Notes: a model not told the origin generated them from the sequence alone. DNA of 64,000 nucleotides from Vitrella brassicaformis (GCA_001179505.1 CDMY01000294.1:23902-87901), one strand, 5' to 3'; shown: positions 45,420 to 62,100, numbered from the stretch's first letter. Translations and numbers: made by a program.

Positions 45420-48400
45420 TCATTCATTTATCGGCCTGGGTGGGGTGCATTGACTGACGTACCTTGCGCCAGCACGGCTCTCCTCCTTGCCCTTCTTGCC
45501 TCCCCTCGACACAGCCAGCATGTTCTCTCTGATGAAGTCACGCTTCGGCTGCGGCCTGGGTTGGCCAGCGGCCCCTCCCAAGTGCTGCTGCGATGGCACG
45601 CGAGCAGGGGTCCGCGGCGCAGGACGCTCTGTCCGAGCCGGAGGCTGCTTGGGGGCGGGCCGCTTGGCCTTCGTGGCAGTGGTGGTACGCGGCTTGGCGG
45701 GTGTGATGTGCTTGGGGCGACCCGGAGCTCGAACAGGAGACGCAGGGGACTTCAGTGCTGTCTCGATCTCCTGCTGCCGAGCCGACTCACAGGGGCTATT
45801 CCGCTCCTCCGGCTCCGAGCGCCCCACATGCCCGTGCAGCCGCATGAACGCACCACTTAGGTGACGTATGGTGGCCGTGCGGAGGGTGGATCGGACAGCA
45901 ACAGCGCCAGCGCGACGCAGGGTGGCCCTCTCCTTCGCTCGCTGCTTCAGGACGGCCTCTGCAGTGGCCCGCCACCAGCACGCCACACCACGGCGGAGCT
46001 CGGCGCGTTCGATTGGGCGAATAAGGCGGTCGAGGACATTTCGCTGCAACGCGCGTGCCGCAGCTGTCTTGTGCCAGGCGTGGAGCAGCTCGTGCGTCAG
46101 CTGGCGGGCCGCCCTCCGACGCTTCGCTGCAACGCGCCAGATGACCAAGTGGCAACGGAGAGTAGCAGAGCTTCGGGCCACCTGACATGCAAAGGTAACA
46201 CAAACATATGGCGCACAGATGTGTGTTGTGTCCCTCGCTGGTTTGCCTCGCTCACTGACCTGGTGCCACTTCTGATGCGCCTGCCTCAGGACGGCCAGCT
46301 GCACAGTCGTCTGCAGCCTCTGCGCCGCCTCGCGCCACGCAAGCGGTTTCTTCAGTTCTGGCATGGCGAGCTGGTACGAGTGAAGTCGGATGGCTTTCCT
46401 GAGATCGACAATGACAAATTGCAGCGACACAGGTATACACATACTCACTCACTCGGTAGAGTTGAGGATCTTGCAGGCTCTGATGGCCTTCCTGCGCTTG
46501 ACAGCCATGTCCCAGGCGACAACAGCTCGCCTCAGCAGGGCAAGTTCAGCTGACACACAGACAAGACACACACGCCGATGGATAGGACATCCACACCACC
46601 GACAGACGGCGCACCGTTACTTTCCCCTGCTCTCTCCCTCTCTGTTTCTCTCACCCACCAGTGGTGATTTCTTCCATAGCAGCAGCGGCACGGCGAATGC
46701 CCTCCCACATTGGGGTGCGGCTGAATCCGTCCAGGAAGCGCTCTGGCGAGGGTGGCTGGATCAACGAGGGGGGGCTGGGCGGCCGACGCAGCTCGACGGC
46801 CATCTTGTCGAGCCTCTCCTGGTACTCGTCGATCTCCCTCTGCCGCTCCATCTCCAGACGCTCCCGCTCGAACCGCTCGAGCGCACTAGGGGCCCATGTG
46901 GGCGACAGGCAGACACAGGATGGGCCTTCCTCTCCCTCTCCGTCTCCCACTGTATCATCGTCTTGAGGCAGTGCCAAGCCAGGAGGGCGGCGCTTCTTGT
47001 ACCCCGCCGATGCATTCGTGTCGTCGCCATCCGCCAGCAGCGGCCCTTTTGCCTTGGTCAGCCTCTCAGCGAGCAGGTCCTTGAGCGACCCGGGCGTGAA
47101 GCTGATGCACTGACGCATGGGGTCATCGTCTACACATGCGCCGCCGCGAGGACTCAAGGGGGCGGGAGAAGGAACGTAGTCCTCCTGGGATGCGCTGCAG
47201 CCCTGCAACATCCCCAGTGGATTCGGTCCGCGACTGAAGGGCTCTCGCGTCGTGGGGCCGTTTGATGTATGCCGGGGGCTGCGGAGAGCGGGCGACAGTG
47301 CCAATGGCGACGAGGCCAAGGGAGTGGGGGCAAAGGGAGATGACGGGAAGCGAGAGTCATGGAAGAGGTCGCCCTGCTCTCCTGTGTCCACTCGACCGAC
47401 GTGCTTGCCCGCCACTGCACTTATGTGCTTGCAGGGCAGCTCACTCTGGCGCAGCCGCAGAGGCGACATCACCGTATCAACTGCATGACGACACAATGCA
47501 GACACCGCAGGCAATGCATGGATTGTGTCCATGGGATTGTGTGTCGGTCGCCTTGATTGTGTGGCTGGCCTCGCACCCGTGGCTACCTTTTGGCGATGCA
47601 CTGTCGTCGCCATCCGCCAGCAGCGGCCCTTTTGCCTTGGTCTCAGCGAGCAAGTCCTTGAGCGACCCGGGCGTGAAGCTGATGCACTGACGCATGGGGT
47701 CATCGTCCACACATGCGGCGCCGCGAGGACTCAAGGGGGCGGGAGAAGGCAGGCAGTCCTCCTGCGATGCGCTGCAGCCCTGCAACATCCCCAGTAGCTT
47801 CGTTCCGCGACTGAAGGGCTCTCGCGTCGTGGAGCCCTTTGGTGTGTGCCGGGGGCTGCGGAGAGCGGGCGACAGTGCCAATGGCGACGAGGCCAAGGGA
47901 GTGGGGGCAAAGGGAGATGACGAGAAGCGAGAGTCATGGAAGAGGTCGCCCTGCTCTCCTGTGTCCACTCGACCGACGTGCTTGCCCGCCACTGCACTTA
48001 TGTGCTTGCAGGGCAGCTCACTCTGGCGCAGCCGCAGAGGCGACATCACCGTATCAACTGCATGACGACACAATGCAGACACCGCAGGCAATGCATGGAT
48101 TGTGTCCATGGGATTGTGTGTCGGTCGCCTTGATTGTGTGGCTGGCCTCGCACCCGTGGCTACCTTTTGGCGATGCACTGTCGTCGCCATCCGCCAGCAG
48201 CGGCCCTTTTGCCTTGGTCTCAGCGAGCAAGTCCTTGAGCGACCCGGGCGTGAAGCTGATGCACTGACGCATGGGGTCATCGTCCACACATGCGGCGCCG
48301 CGAGGACTCACGGGGGCGGGAGAAGGCAGGTAGCCCTCCTGGGATGCGCTGCTGTCCCCCTGCAACATCCTCAGTAGTTTCGTTCCGCGACTGAAGGCCT

Positions 48401-49344
48401 CTCGCGTCGTGGGGCCGTTTGGTGTGTGCCGGGGGCTGCGAAGAGCGGGCGACCGTGCCAATGGCGATGAGGCGAACGGGGAAAGCGGAGATGGCGGGAA
48501 GCGAGAGTCATGGAAGAGGTTGCCCTGTTCTCCCGTGTCCCCTCGACCGACGTACTGCTTGCCCGCCACCGCACTTATGTTCTTGCAGGGCAGTTCGCTC
48601 TGGCGCAGACGCGACATCACCGTATCAACTGCACGAGGACACAATACAGACACAGCAAGCCAAGCAATGCATCGTTGGTGTGTCGGTCGCTTTGATTGTG
48701 TGGCTGGCCTAGCACCCGTGGCTACCTTTTGGCGATCCCCATGCCGTCGTGGCATTACAGGCGTCAGCCAGGTCAAAAGTGGTCCTGGTGGCATGCCGTC
48801 CGCCGTCCGCCAGCAGCGGCCCTTTTGCCTTTGCCTCAACGAGCAGGCCCTTGAGCGACCCGGGCGTGAAGCTGATGCGCTGACGCATGCGGTCATCGTC
48901 CACACATGCGGCGCCTCGAGGACTCACGGGGGCGGGAGAAGGCAGGTAGTCCTCCTGGGATGCGCTGCTGTTCTCATCGATTTGCCCGAGTTGCTGCCCG
49001 CCAATAAGCCCCGCTGCGGCCAGCCGGGCCTTTAGCTCCCCAACCACCGTCTGGCGAACGGCTTGCTTCCGCAGTCGGCTCATTGTGCTGGACGAGATGG
49101 AAACCTCCGATCCCTCCTCACTGTCGCTCCCTGACGTGACGATGTCATCAAATGCACCGCCTTTGCGAGGACAGGCGAGAGCGGCTTCAGCTGCTGAAGA
49201 AGTCTGCGGGTATCGTGTCTCTCGGTGCGCTATGGTTTGACCACACACGGCATTGAACACTTCCCCAGTGATGCACCAAACACCACACGGATGCAATCGA
49301 TGCACATAACATATTTCTCTGGCCCCTTTGTGCTCTGTGCTCAT
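45420..49344 (-). CDS. Sfi1-like Trp-repeat protein with triplicated exon
   Basis: Start taken as ATG 49344, exon to 48726 (SGSDSEEGSEVSISSSTMSR...). Three homologous exons then follow (48628-48164, 48057-47587, 47480-46659). Each opens VDTVMS(P/R)L..RQSELPC and carries GDTGEQG/VDTGEQG, SRFxxSP and ISFTPGSLKDLLAE. The last is extended by a coiled-coil stretch (ERFERERLEMERQREIDEYQ). The C-terminal exons have a helical, Arg/Lys-rich region with Trp-spaced repeats: LRRAVVAWDMAVKRRK, LRQAHQKWHQ, LRCHLVIWRVAAKRRRA, LTHELLHAWHKTAAARA and LRRGVACWWRATAEAVL. This is the spacing of Sfi1-type centrin-binding repeats, suggesting a centrosome/basal-body role (inference). A basic Pro-rich tail follows. 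The real 3' end may be 45318 if the GTACGT donor near 45467 is used. Confidence 0.65.
46659..48990 (-). repeat. Tandem ~0.57-kb exon-plus-intron repeat
   Basis: Unit starts on the gene strand at 48628, 48057 and 47480 (571 and 577 bp apart). The last two full copies are almost identical, and the tail of the preceding exon (about 48990-48726) is a diverged partial copy. All internal junctions are phase 1. Confidence 0.9.
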
Positions 49345-49348
49345 TAGC

Positions 49349-50151
49349 TTACAGTCCGCTGCCGAGTTTCCCGTTCATCTGGTACATGTCATTGATATCG
49401 TTGACCGACTGGATCAGTGTCGGCTCCCTGCGATACGGCGTGTGCATGCTGCTGGCAGTGCTGTTGGGCGAGTCGCCTGCACTGCCTGGAGAGGGGTAGG
49501 GCGGGGGAGGGGGGAAGGGCGACACTGGCGGCACACTGAAGGGATGGGACACATTTGGGGGGACGGTGGGGGGGAGGCCAAAGGGGCCGTGGGCGAAGAA
49601 CAGCGGCTCACACGGCTGGAGAAAGGACGACGGCTGAGGTTGGTGGTGCTGTTGGTCAGGGAGAGCCGGGTATGAGGGAGCCCTTGGGCTGCTGGCCTGC
49701 ATGGGCGCCTCTGGGCCGCTGGGCGCGAAGGGTCCGCCCTGGGCTCCGCCGGCGGGCGTCATCCCAGGCGGCGCCATGATGGGCATGGTGATGGTTGTGA
49801 GTGGGTTGTGTCTGATCGATCAACGAAAAGCGTTGCCCCTCCTTGATGGCATGTCCTTACAGCGCAGCACACGCATCAGCAAAAGTCCAAGTCATTACAC
49901 AAGTCCACTTACACTTACAGCGAACTCCTTGGGCTGCTGGGCTGCATCGGTGCAGGTCCGTTGGGCGCGAAGGGTCCGCCCTGGGCTCCGCCTGCCGCTA
50001 AAGTGAGTGGAGAGGTAGACGGTGGGCTGCTGGACATGTTGGTCTTGTGAGAATTGTTGTGGCTGCAACCATTTGAGGTTCCTCCACTGCCAGGAGGAAC
50101 GGCTGGCTGACTTGGGCCGACCTGACGCGACGACGGGGCGGATGTGGCCAT
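49349..50151 (-). CDS. Pro/Ser/Gly-rich protein or 5' part of the Sfi1-like gene
   Basis: ATG 50151 (MATSAPSSRQVGPSQPAVPP) in a first exon to about 49920. A second exon (about 49795-49349) starts near MPIMAPPGMTPAGGAQGGPF. Both exons contain GGAQGGPFAP(N/S)GP followed by PMQ(P/A)SSPR, so one segment is internally duplicated. It ends YQMNGKLGSGL with TAA 49349-49351. That TAA is also part of a good GTAAGC donor, so this may instead be the 5' end of the following Sfi1-like gene. The phases I could test do not match, so I keep them apart. Low-complexity, no named domain. Confidence 0.45.
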
Positions 50152-50162
50152 TGCAGCCGCAA

Positions 50163-50399
50163 TCAACAGCCTGGTGGAAGCCCCCAAACCGAGTTCCGAT
50201 TTACAAGGACACACGCTGAGACGCCCACAAGGGGAGCTGAGCTGACCGGGACGAAGGCCGGCAATCTAAGTCGCTTCTTGTCTGGTGCCTCCTTGTTCTG
50301 CTCCTCGGTCAGATAAGGTGAGTATGAAGACACCTTCTGACGAAGGAACAGACCGGTGCGCATTGCGAAGAGGAAACCGTTTCCCCCAGCCAGAATCAT
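50163..50399 (-). CDS. Possible small ORF
   Basis: Opens MILAGGNGFLFAMRTGLFLR and continues QKVSSYSPYLTEEQNKEAPD. Composition is protein-like over the first ~55 codons (to about 50230) and then degrades. It might be a small protein or an upstream exon of the Pro/Ser/Gly-rich frame. Not recognised. Confidence 0.2.
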   Translation of the reverse strand: MILAGGNGFLFAMRTGLFLRQKVSSYSPYLTEEQNKEAPDKKRLRLPAFVPVSSAPLVGVSACVLVNRNSVWGLPPGC

Positions 50400-50669
50400 G
50401 TATGTATGTATGTACATGCATCATCCATCAGGGTTCCACCAGGCAGATAGACAGCTGCCGGCCACGCGATTTGGGCGGCAGGCACTGAAATACCGATATC
50501 TCTGACAAACCAACAAACAAACAAACGTACGTGTGCACAAGAACAACAAATGCACTCACTCACTCAGTCAATCTCTCGGCATGTATTGCACATTGATAGC
50601 TAGGGCATTCACTTGTGGGTAATTACATCCATCCACTCATACACACACAGATGTACGTACGCTATCCAT

Positions 50670-53389
50670 TCAGAAGCACCACGGCACTTTCTCGCGCAGT
50701 TCGCAAATCTTGTCAGTGAGCCCAAAGGCATCCTTGAGGGCAGTAATCTCCTCCTGCACACAGACAGACAGAAGCACCCCACACCAACCATACACAGAAG
50801 CTCGGTGGGCTCGCCCCTCACTCCGCTCGGTGTGCACCAACTAACCGCAGTGCCGACGTGATAGATGCCGCCCTCGAAGCCTTCCTCCTTCTCCCTCGGC
50901 CGCTCCAGCTTGGCCTCATGGTCGTTGATCAGCCGCTGGGCCTCCTCTTCGGTCCACCTGGCTGCATTCATCATATCAATCATGTAACATAGCAACCGTG
51001 TATGTAAGCAACCATACAACAGACTATGACTATGACTACGGCTTACGTCCACTGGGCTGCTGTCTCTGATTGCGGGCCTTGCGGCTCCTGATGTTGCCAC
51101 TGCAGACAAGACATCCAATCCAACAAACAGCACCACACCACACCCACACACCAACACGAAAGTCATGCCGGCCTGTCTGTGTACTTCGTTGGTTCTCATG
51201 GTTGGTAGGGTATGTACCCACATCACATACATGCACTGGGCGGTGTCGCGGTCCAAGAAGATGATGGCTACCTCGCTCGGGCCAAGCCTACCGAACCATC
51301 GGATGGGATGACACACATGCCTGCCTGCCCCACTCACTCACCCCGCCCTTCCTGGCAGCTCTCCTTACTTACCCGCACTTCTCGCCGATAGCTGTCCACT
51401 CGCGTCGCTCAGCTGCGGTGAAGTTGACTCGATCAACCACCACCTGATGCCGCACCCTCCGGTCAGACAGCAGCTCACGCACCCCTGAACAAACACGACA
51501 CATACAAGTCAATCCATCCACCCATCCGTCCGGCCCGCCGGCCGGTGTTTGTGTGTCTTGTCGTCCAGAAGACCCTCACCCACTTTCTTGGCACTGCTGG
51601 AGAGTCTTGAGTCTGTCGCCGACGGTGACGGTCCTCCACTCACGCTCAGCCAACTTGCGGGCTATGAAGGTCTTGCCTGGCGAGGGACACACACAGAGAG
51701 AGAGTCGTCGAGAACCAGCCGAGATACACACATCTCGCTCGACGCATCCAATAATCCAATCCGCGTACCCGATCCTGGTTTGCCCATGAGCAGCAGCAGG
51801 CGTATCTTCTGTGTCTGCCTGTGGTTGAGCAGCAGCTGCTTGTCGCCATCCTCGAGCCACTCGGGGGGCGGCTCCGTCGGCTCCCTGTACGTGTGCCGCC
51901 ACTCAGGCACCCCACCCTCTGCAGCTGCAGCTGCTGAGCTGGAACTCGACGGCACCGCCGCAGCAGCGGCAGCGGCAGCAGCGGCAGCGGCAGCAGCACT
52001 CTCGCCGTTCTCCTGTCTGTCCTCGATGACACTCCGCCTCAGCGCCTCCTGGATCACGATCTCATGATGCTTCGCCTCCTCCTCGTCCATCAGATTGCTG
52101 CCCGTGCTCGGCCGACTCGATCCACCACCACTGTTGCCGCGAGACCTCCCGCCCGAGTTGTTAGCGGCCGCCCCACCAGCAGCGGCAGCAGCTGCTGGTG
52201 GGGGTGGGGGCGGGGGAGGTTGCCGTGGAGCAGCGGACGGTAGAGCAGGGAAGGGGTCGTCGTCTGGTGCGACGACGGGCTGTTGGCGCCTGGACCGGGT
52301 GTTGTTCTTGTTGGCTGGCCGGAGTGCGGGGGGGATTGGCATGGGTTGCTTGGTGCCTTTGGTGACCTTGTCGCGCGCCTGTGGGGGGTGGGCTTGGGGC
52401 TGTGGCCTGGGGGCAGGGGCAGGTGGCTCCTCGTCGTCGAGCGACCCGTTGCACTTGACACACTTGACAGCGTCGATCTTGTTGTGATGCCTGATGGACC
52501 AAGAAACAGACAGAGAGGAAACAGACAATCCTGACACCCTCCCTCTCTGCGCAGAGTGGTGCTCACTGAACTCACTTGCATCTGTCACACTCGATGAACG
52601 GGATGCCGTCCTGCTCACGTGTCTGTGAATCGAGCAGCATGGCCTCGTAGTCTTCGTAGTCACCAGGGTCGGCATACAGAGGGAGGCCCTCCTCCTGCTG
52701 CTGCTGCTGTTGGTGTTGGTGGTGTTGGTGGTGTTGGATGCCATTGGAGCGGCTCTGTGGGGGAGGGATAGGGGGCGGGGGAGGGGCGTGATGGCCATTC
52801 AAGAGGGCGGGTGAAGCAGCAGGGGGGCCACTGCAGCAAGGGAGGGCAAAGGCAGACAGTACCCATGACATGTGTTGGTCACTGTCTGCGCGGGTAGGTC
52901 ACCTGTTGCTGCTGGCGGTGGATGGGATGGCTCCAGGCATGGCCGGGGGAGGCTGGGGCGGCAGCCTCAGGACAGCCTCACACATCTCACACCTGCATTG
53001 CAGCACACCAAACAACACGCACGCGCCACAGATCACGTCCATCGGGTGACCTGTCTTGTCTGTGCCACAGCTCACTTCTCGTTCCGATATGGGTTAAGGA
53101 AGGTGCATCTGAGGCAGCGCTTCTCAGTGCCCTCGATTCGACACGTCACCTCCTCACCAGACGCATCACCTCCAGCAGCAGCAGGGGCAGCGGAGCCGGT
53201 CCACCGACTCGAGGACGATGGAGCGGCCGCATTCGCCTTGGCAGACGGCTTCTTGGTTCTGCTGGTCGGTCTGACGTGCTCGGCTGCTCCTGCGTCGCCC
53301 TGATCCTCCCGTGGGTTATTGCACCTCTCGCAATAAGGCAGAAAATCCGAATTCCTGAACCCGCAGAAGCTGCAGTCCCAGGTCGCCAT
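50670..53389 (-). CDS. RanBP2-type zinc-finger protein with P-loop (PNK-like) kinase domain
   Basis: ATG 53389 (MATWDCSFCGFRNSDFLPYC). There are three zinc fingers of the RanBP2/four-Cys kind: WDCSFCGF...YCERCNNPRE, RCLRCTFLNPYRNEKCEMCE and IECDRCK|HHNKIDAVKCVKC. A long Pro/Gln/Ala-rich region (poly-Ala about 51990-51950) follows. The P-loop is split by an intron: LLLMGKPGSG joined to GKTFIARKLAEREWRTV. Then come QVVVDRVNFTAAERREWTAI, VAIIFLDRDTAQC and RWTEEEAQRLINDHEAKLER, the pattern of AAA_33/polynucleotide-kinase-like domains (VVDR.N, I..LDR). The C-terminus is EEITALKDAFGLTDKICELR, stop 50670-50672. RanBP2 fingers bind ssRNA or ubiquitin, so an RNA- or DNA-end kinase role is plausible but inferred. 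Head to head with the DEAD-box gene, 222 bp apart. Confidence 0.8.
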
Positions 53390-53610
53390 CGCGGCGATGC
53401 TGTTCGGTGCCGGTGCTCTTCCCTCAAAAGTCAAATGAGTGTCCGTCAAACCGCTAGGGTGTCACCTGAAACCGCTACTGCCAGCGAGGAGCTGCGGTTG
53501 GCGACCGTCTTGTCTTGTTTGGAGTTTTTGACGCTTTCCACGTGACTAGAGGCAACCTGTGCTCTTGCCCTTTCGTTGACTAGCCGTCTGGTGCCTCCGC
53601 TCGCTTCAGC

Positions 53611-57447
<3,837 letters not shown>

Positions 57448-59163
57448 CTGACCAACCTGACTACCTTCCTACCGACCGCCCAAGAACCATGTCGCCATGC
57501 ATGTGATGTGCTCGGATGGATGGATGGTTGGTTGGACGGATGGCTGTGTGTGTGTGTGTGCGAGTGAGGGTCTGTGCACTGCATGCGCACTCATTCATTC
57601 ATGTTCGTTCGTCTGTATGGCCAGTGAGTGCAGTGGCGTGTACAGGTTGAGAGGGAGGGAGGGAGGGAGCTAGTCAGTCAGCAACTAGCCCACGTAGCAC
57701 TCACTACACACTCTGACACTATCAAATCGACGGACTGTTGGAGCAAGGAAGGAGCAATGGCGGCTGGCTGGCCGCCCTGGCCGGCTGGTCGAACACCGTT
57801 TTGACGACTGACTCACACAGACAGACAGCGATCAACGCTTCTCGATTTTGGCACACAAGGGGCGGCGGCGGCGGCGGGTGTGGATGTTTTGCATTGCATG
57901 CATGCCATTTATTTCTGGTCGTGGCGTTTGAATGATTAATGCCTGTGTGTGTGTGTCAACGCCTGTCTGGATGGATGGATGGGCCAAAGTGGGCTTCTGT
58001 GTACGACTCACTGACTGACTGGCTGACGGCTGACTCGACCGACTGGCTGGCTGGCTGGCTGGCTGCGTGTGCGTGTGTGGACTCACTACTCAATTGATGG
58101 ATTCCTGCCATGCCATGTGTGTGTGGGTGTCGTGTCCTTCATGATGCATGAGTGACAATCAAGTTTTCTTTCTGAGTGCATTGCAATCAGCCCAACCAAC
58201 AAAGGTCTTCCGTTCCGTTCCGTAACACACACAACACTCACACGCACAGGTCATGTATGCATGTCATATCGGTCAGCCCAACTAACTAATGCGAGTCGAG
58301 TCTCCAGCGAGTGTGGTCCGAAGAAGCGTCCAGCTGCGGCCTGCACACACACATCACGCAACCAGGCACCCATGTACCCACGACATCGATATCGGTGCGG
58401 CTCATCCCTCTCCTGACGCGGCCTCAGCATTCTGACACACTCGCGTCGGCGCTACGCAGCAGATAGATCTTGGCGTGGATCTTGATGCTGCATCAACCAG
58501 CCCTGTCAAGGGCCTTCTGCTTGGTCTTCTCACCCATCGTCGCCCTCATCATCGGCCATCTCCTGGATGTCATGGCGATGCCTCATCGTATCGACAAAGG
58601 AGAGATCCGCATCTCATCTCGTGCAGGACAAAGACGGGCCTCTCGGCTGCTGGCAAGCACAGGGGGGATTCATCCCACCGGTTCCGGCCATCCGATCTCG
58701 TCAGCCATCACCGACGCGAGATCTGTGTTGACCTATGCAAATTCTCAACCTCTTGCGATTGTCGACTGTGCTCGAACAGGATCACTTCTATAGTGTTTCC
58801 AACAGTTCTCCACCACAGCGACAGACCAACTCATCACCCATGACGATGAGCTATGCTTCCCGCCCGATGGGACTCTATGGTCTGCCTCGCGAGAGGCACA
58901 ACCGTGATGACCCACACGGCTTCGGTCGTGACGGGCTGTGGAAGGATCTGAATGGGACCAAAATGACGAAAAGCAGTCTGACACAGCCTCGGCTTTTGCT
59001 ATTACCGAGTTCGACGCACATGACACACGAATGCAACTTCGGTTGTTTCAGAATGAATGCACTGACACTGACTGTCAAGACGATCACACGTGTCAGACAG
59101 GCGGCCACACACGCGACCGACGTTGAATTCATCGACAGACACAGGACAGACACGGCACCCTGG
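57448..59163. other. Gene-poor interval between converging genes
   Basis: GGAT, TG and GGCT microsatellites (57510-57560, 57930-58060). Between about 58470 and 59120 the plus strand has coding-like but mutually out-of-frame patches (GLYGLPRERHNRDDPHGFGR; EGSEWDQNDEKQSDTASAFA), possibly a decayed gene. No intact model can be built. Confidence 0.45.
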
Positions 59164-62100
59164 CTATTTGTCCCCACCCTCCCTTCGTTCCCTGGCTGCC
59201 ATCTGCGCGTCCATCTCCGCCTGCAGCTTGGCCCGGATCAGTGTCTGGTAGTACTCCAGCCGCCCCTGTTGGCTACCATCGGCAGACGGTTGGTCCCGCG
59301 CCGGTGGTTGCCCCTGGGCACCACCCTTCGGCTGCAGCTGCTTTTGCATGGCGTCAAGGCATGTGGTGAGGTCGACGATCTCAGCCGCCCCGCCGAGTGC
59401 CTCGATGACCTTCTGGATGTAGGACAGATCGGTGGCCAGCTGACGCAGACCGCCGCTGCTTAGACGCTCTATCTGAGAGAGACGACAGAGAGAGAGGCAG
59501 GCAGGCAAGCAGCCAGATGGCTGAGTGAGTGAGGGGGGTGGGTTGATAGAATGCGTGACTGTCTGACCTGCGCGGCCTTTGCCAGGAGAGTGCTGCCGAC
59601 TGAGCCGAGCACACGGGGGAGCCACACAGACGCACCAGACTCCTACACACACACACACTGATATGCACTCCACACGAGTGCCGCGCGTGTGGATGTGTCC
59701 ACCAGGCCTGTCTGTCTGTGTGTACCTGTGGGCCGTGTGCGGGCGATACGGGTGTCTGGTTGGCCACCTGCTGCTGCTGCTGCTGGTGTTGCTGTGAGTG
59801 TGACTCGAGGTGGGGGACGAGGGAGAGCAGGTGCTCACCCACCGCTGTGATTAGCGACGTCGGCGAACCAGACAGACCAACCTCACCCTACACAACACAC
59901 GGCCATAGGATGCTGTAACCAACCGATTGACCCACAGCAGTGCACTGTACACGTAAGGTACCATCAGTGTGTCGTTGGAGACCGCCGTCCACTCGGTCAA
60001 GCTGTGATAATCCTGAAGACAAGACAAGACAAGACAAGACAAGACAGCCATGAGGTGCATTGCAACACACATCGAACCTTCCCACCCACCGACCTGAAGC
60101 GTGACGGTCACAGGGTATGTGCAGCACTGCGACACGACATCCTTGACGCGACTCCGTAAACGGTCAAACTCCGCCACTGCCACAGCCAGGACAAAGGGCC
60201 CATCGGATGACCCTGGGGCTTGCGGCGGGGGGATAGACGCGGCTGGTGGGCCCTCGGGCGGCTGCGTCTCAGCTGGTGGCTGCGACTCGATTATCTGCAA
60301 GGCCTTGGCAACACTCGCCGTCGGGATCGTCGACAGAGACGGCATCAGATCGCTGGATGGACGGACGGACGCACAACACACGCAGATGGGGAAGAGACAC
60401 AAGAGGCAAGTCCACACGGACAGGTGTGTGTGTTTTGTGTGTCTGGTTCCCTCACTTCTTGAGCGTTTTCTGCAGTGTGTTGAGCCTCGTGGGGCGGTGG
60501 TAGACGGCCTGGGCAGTGGCAAGCGCCGACCCCTGCAGGGCCGCGAACTTGTCGGCCAGGACGGCCAGCAGGTTGTGGAACTGCAGGCACGTCATTAGCA
60601 GCGACACATCCAGCGGCACAAGCGCACCCGCACCCAGCCCCACACCGCCAGACGGGCCAGACACACGCTGCCGCTGCAGAGTGGACGCCTGGTTAGCCAC
60701 ACAGAGGGAGGGAGGGTGGATGGATTGCCGGTGGCTTGGTGTGGTGTGGTGCTTGGCTTGCCTTGTGTTTGATGGTGTTGGTGAAGATGTCGCAGAGGGG
60801 CGTCCACCTCTTCCAGTACTCGGCGCAAATGTCCTCGATGCCGGCCAGCCACACGGGCGCCAGGAGTGCAGCCGACAAGTCCTTAAGGGCCTCGCCGCTC
60901 TGCGTCAGCCGCCACAACACCTTCATGGCGTCCGTCTCGGCCTCGTACACCGCCTGTGTAGACAGACAACACACCCATACACACACAACACAACACACAC
61001 CCAATGGAATGAGTCCTCTCGATAGGTAGACACACTGACCGACCTGTGACGGCGGCCATGAGGGGTTGAATGGCGGCGATTTCGCGATGCTCTCCCGGAG
61101 CTTAGCGAGCAGCACCTGGCCCATCCCCCGCAGCAGCCCGTCGGGCAGAAGGCTCTCACGCACCGCTGGGGTGCCGCCATGGGTCTCCTCGGCTGGTGCA
61201 GGAGTGACGACGGCGATTGTTGGCCAGAGGCGCCTCTCGCTCTCGGCGATGATGGGCGTGGCGCACAGCAGAAGGCAGCTCTGCTCGTACGCCTGCACCA
61301 GACGCTCGAAGATCTAATGCATGACACGCAGGCAGATCAGATGGATGAAAGCAAAGCTGCATCCATCGTGGCTGGGCCGTCGTGTGGGCGGCCGGGCCGC
61401 ATGACACACCTGATAAGCCTCAGCGGTCCTCCTCTGCTCCATGGCCCACTTCATGAGACGCCCGACGTCGGCATGTGGCACAGTGACGCTCGTCCGCACC
61501 AGGCCAGCAATGAGCTCCTTCCAGTCGATCTCCAGCACCAGCGGCGCCGCGCCCACCTGTGGATGGCCACGGGGCGATGTGGTCGTGGTCGTGAGGGACT
61601 CTTCCGGGAGGTTGGTGTCTCCCGATGTGCCGCCGAGCAGCATTGATGGTGAGTGTGGGCTGGAGAGGCCGCCGTCCTCATCTGCTTCGTCGTGTGCGGG
61701 TGTGCGGTGTGTGGGTGAGGAGTGGCGGGGGGTTTCGGGCTGGTAGTCGCTCACGGCCTTGAGCAGCTGGGTGTGCTGACATGACAGACACCACAGACAG
61801 ACAAGAAAGAGAGAACGCAGTTTGTGCCATTCGGCGACGATATATGAGGGATGGGGACACTCTGATCTTCTCACTCCCCCACCCTGTTGATCTGTTTGGA
61901 AGTCTGTTCGAAGAAGAGCTGGACGGCATCGTTCTCGCTCAGACGGCTCTCGGGCTCGGCATACCCACCACCGCCCCCATCCAACAGGTCACCTGCTGCA
62001 CGTATGCACACACAGACACGAGACGAGAAACACATGAAACGAAACCCGACCTTCCCTCCCACTTCCCACTTCCCTCCTCTCTGTCTGTTGGTGGCCCACC

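Noticed and set aside
58470-59126. Coding-like patches on + downstream of the helicase
   Set aside because: Patches are in different frames without clear donors and acceptors; could be a decayed gene but not supportable.
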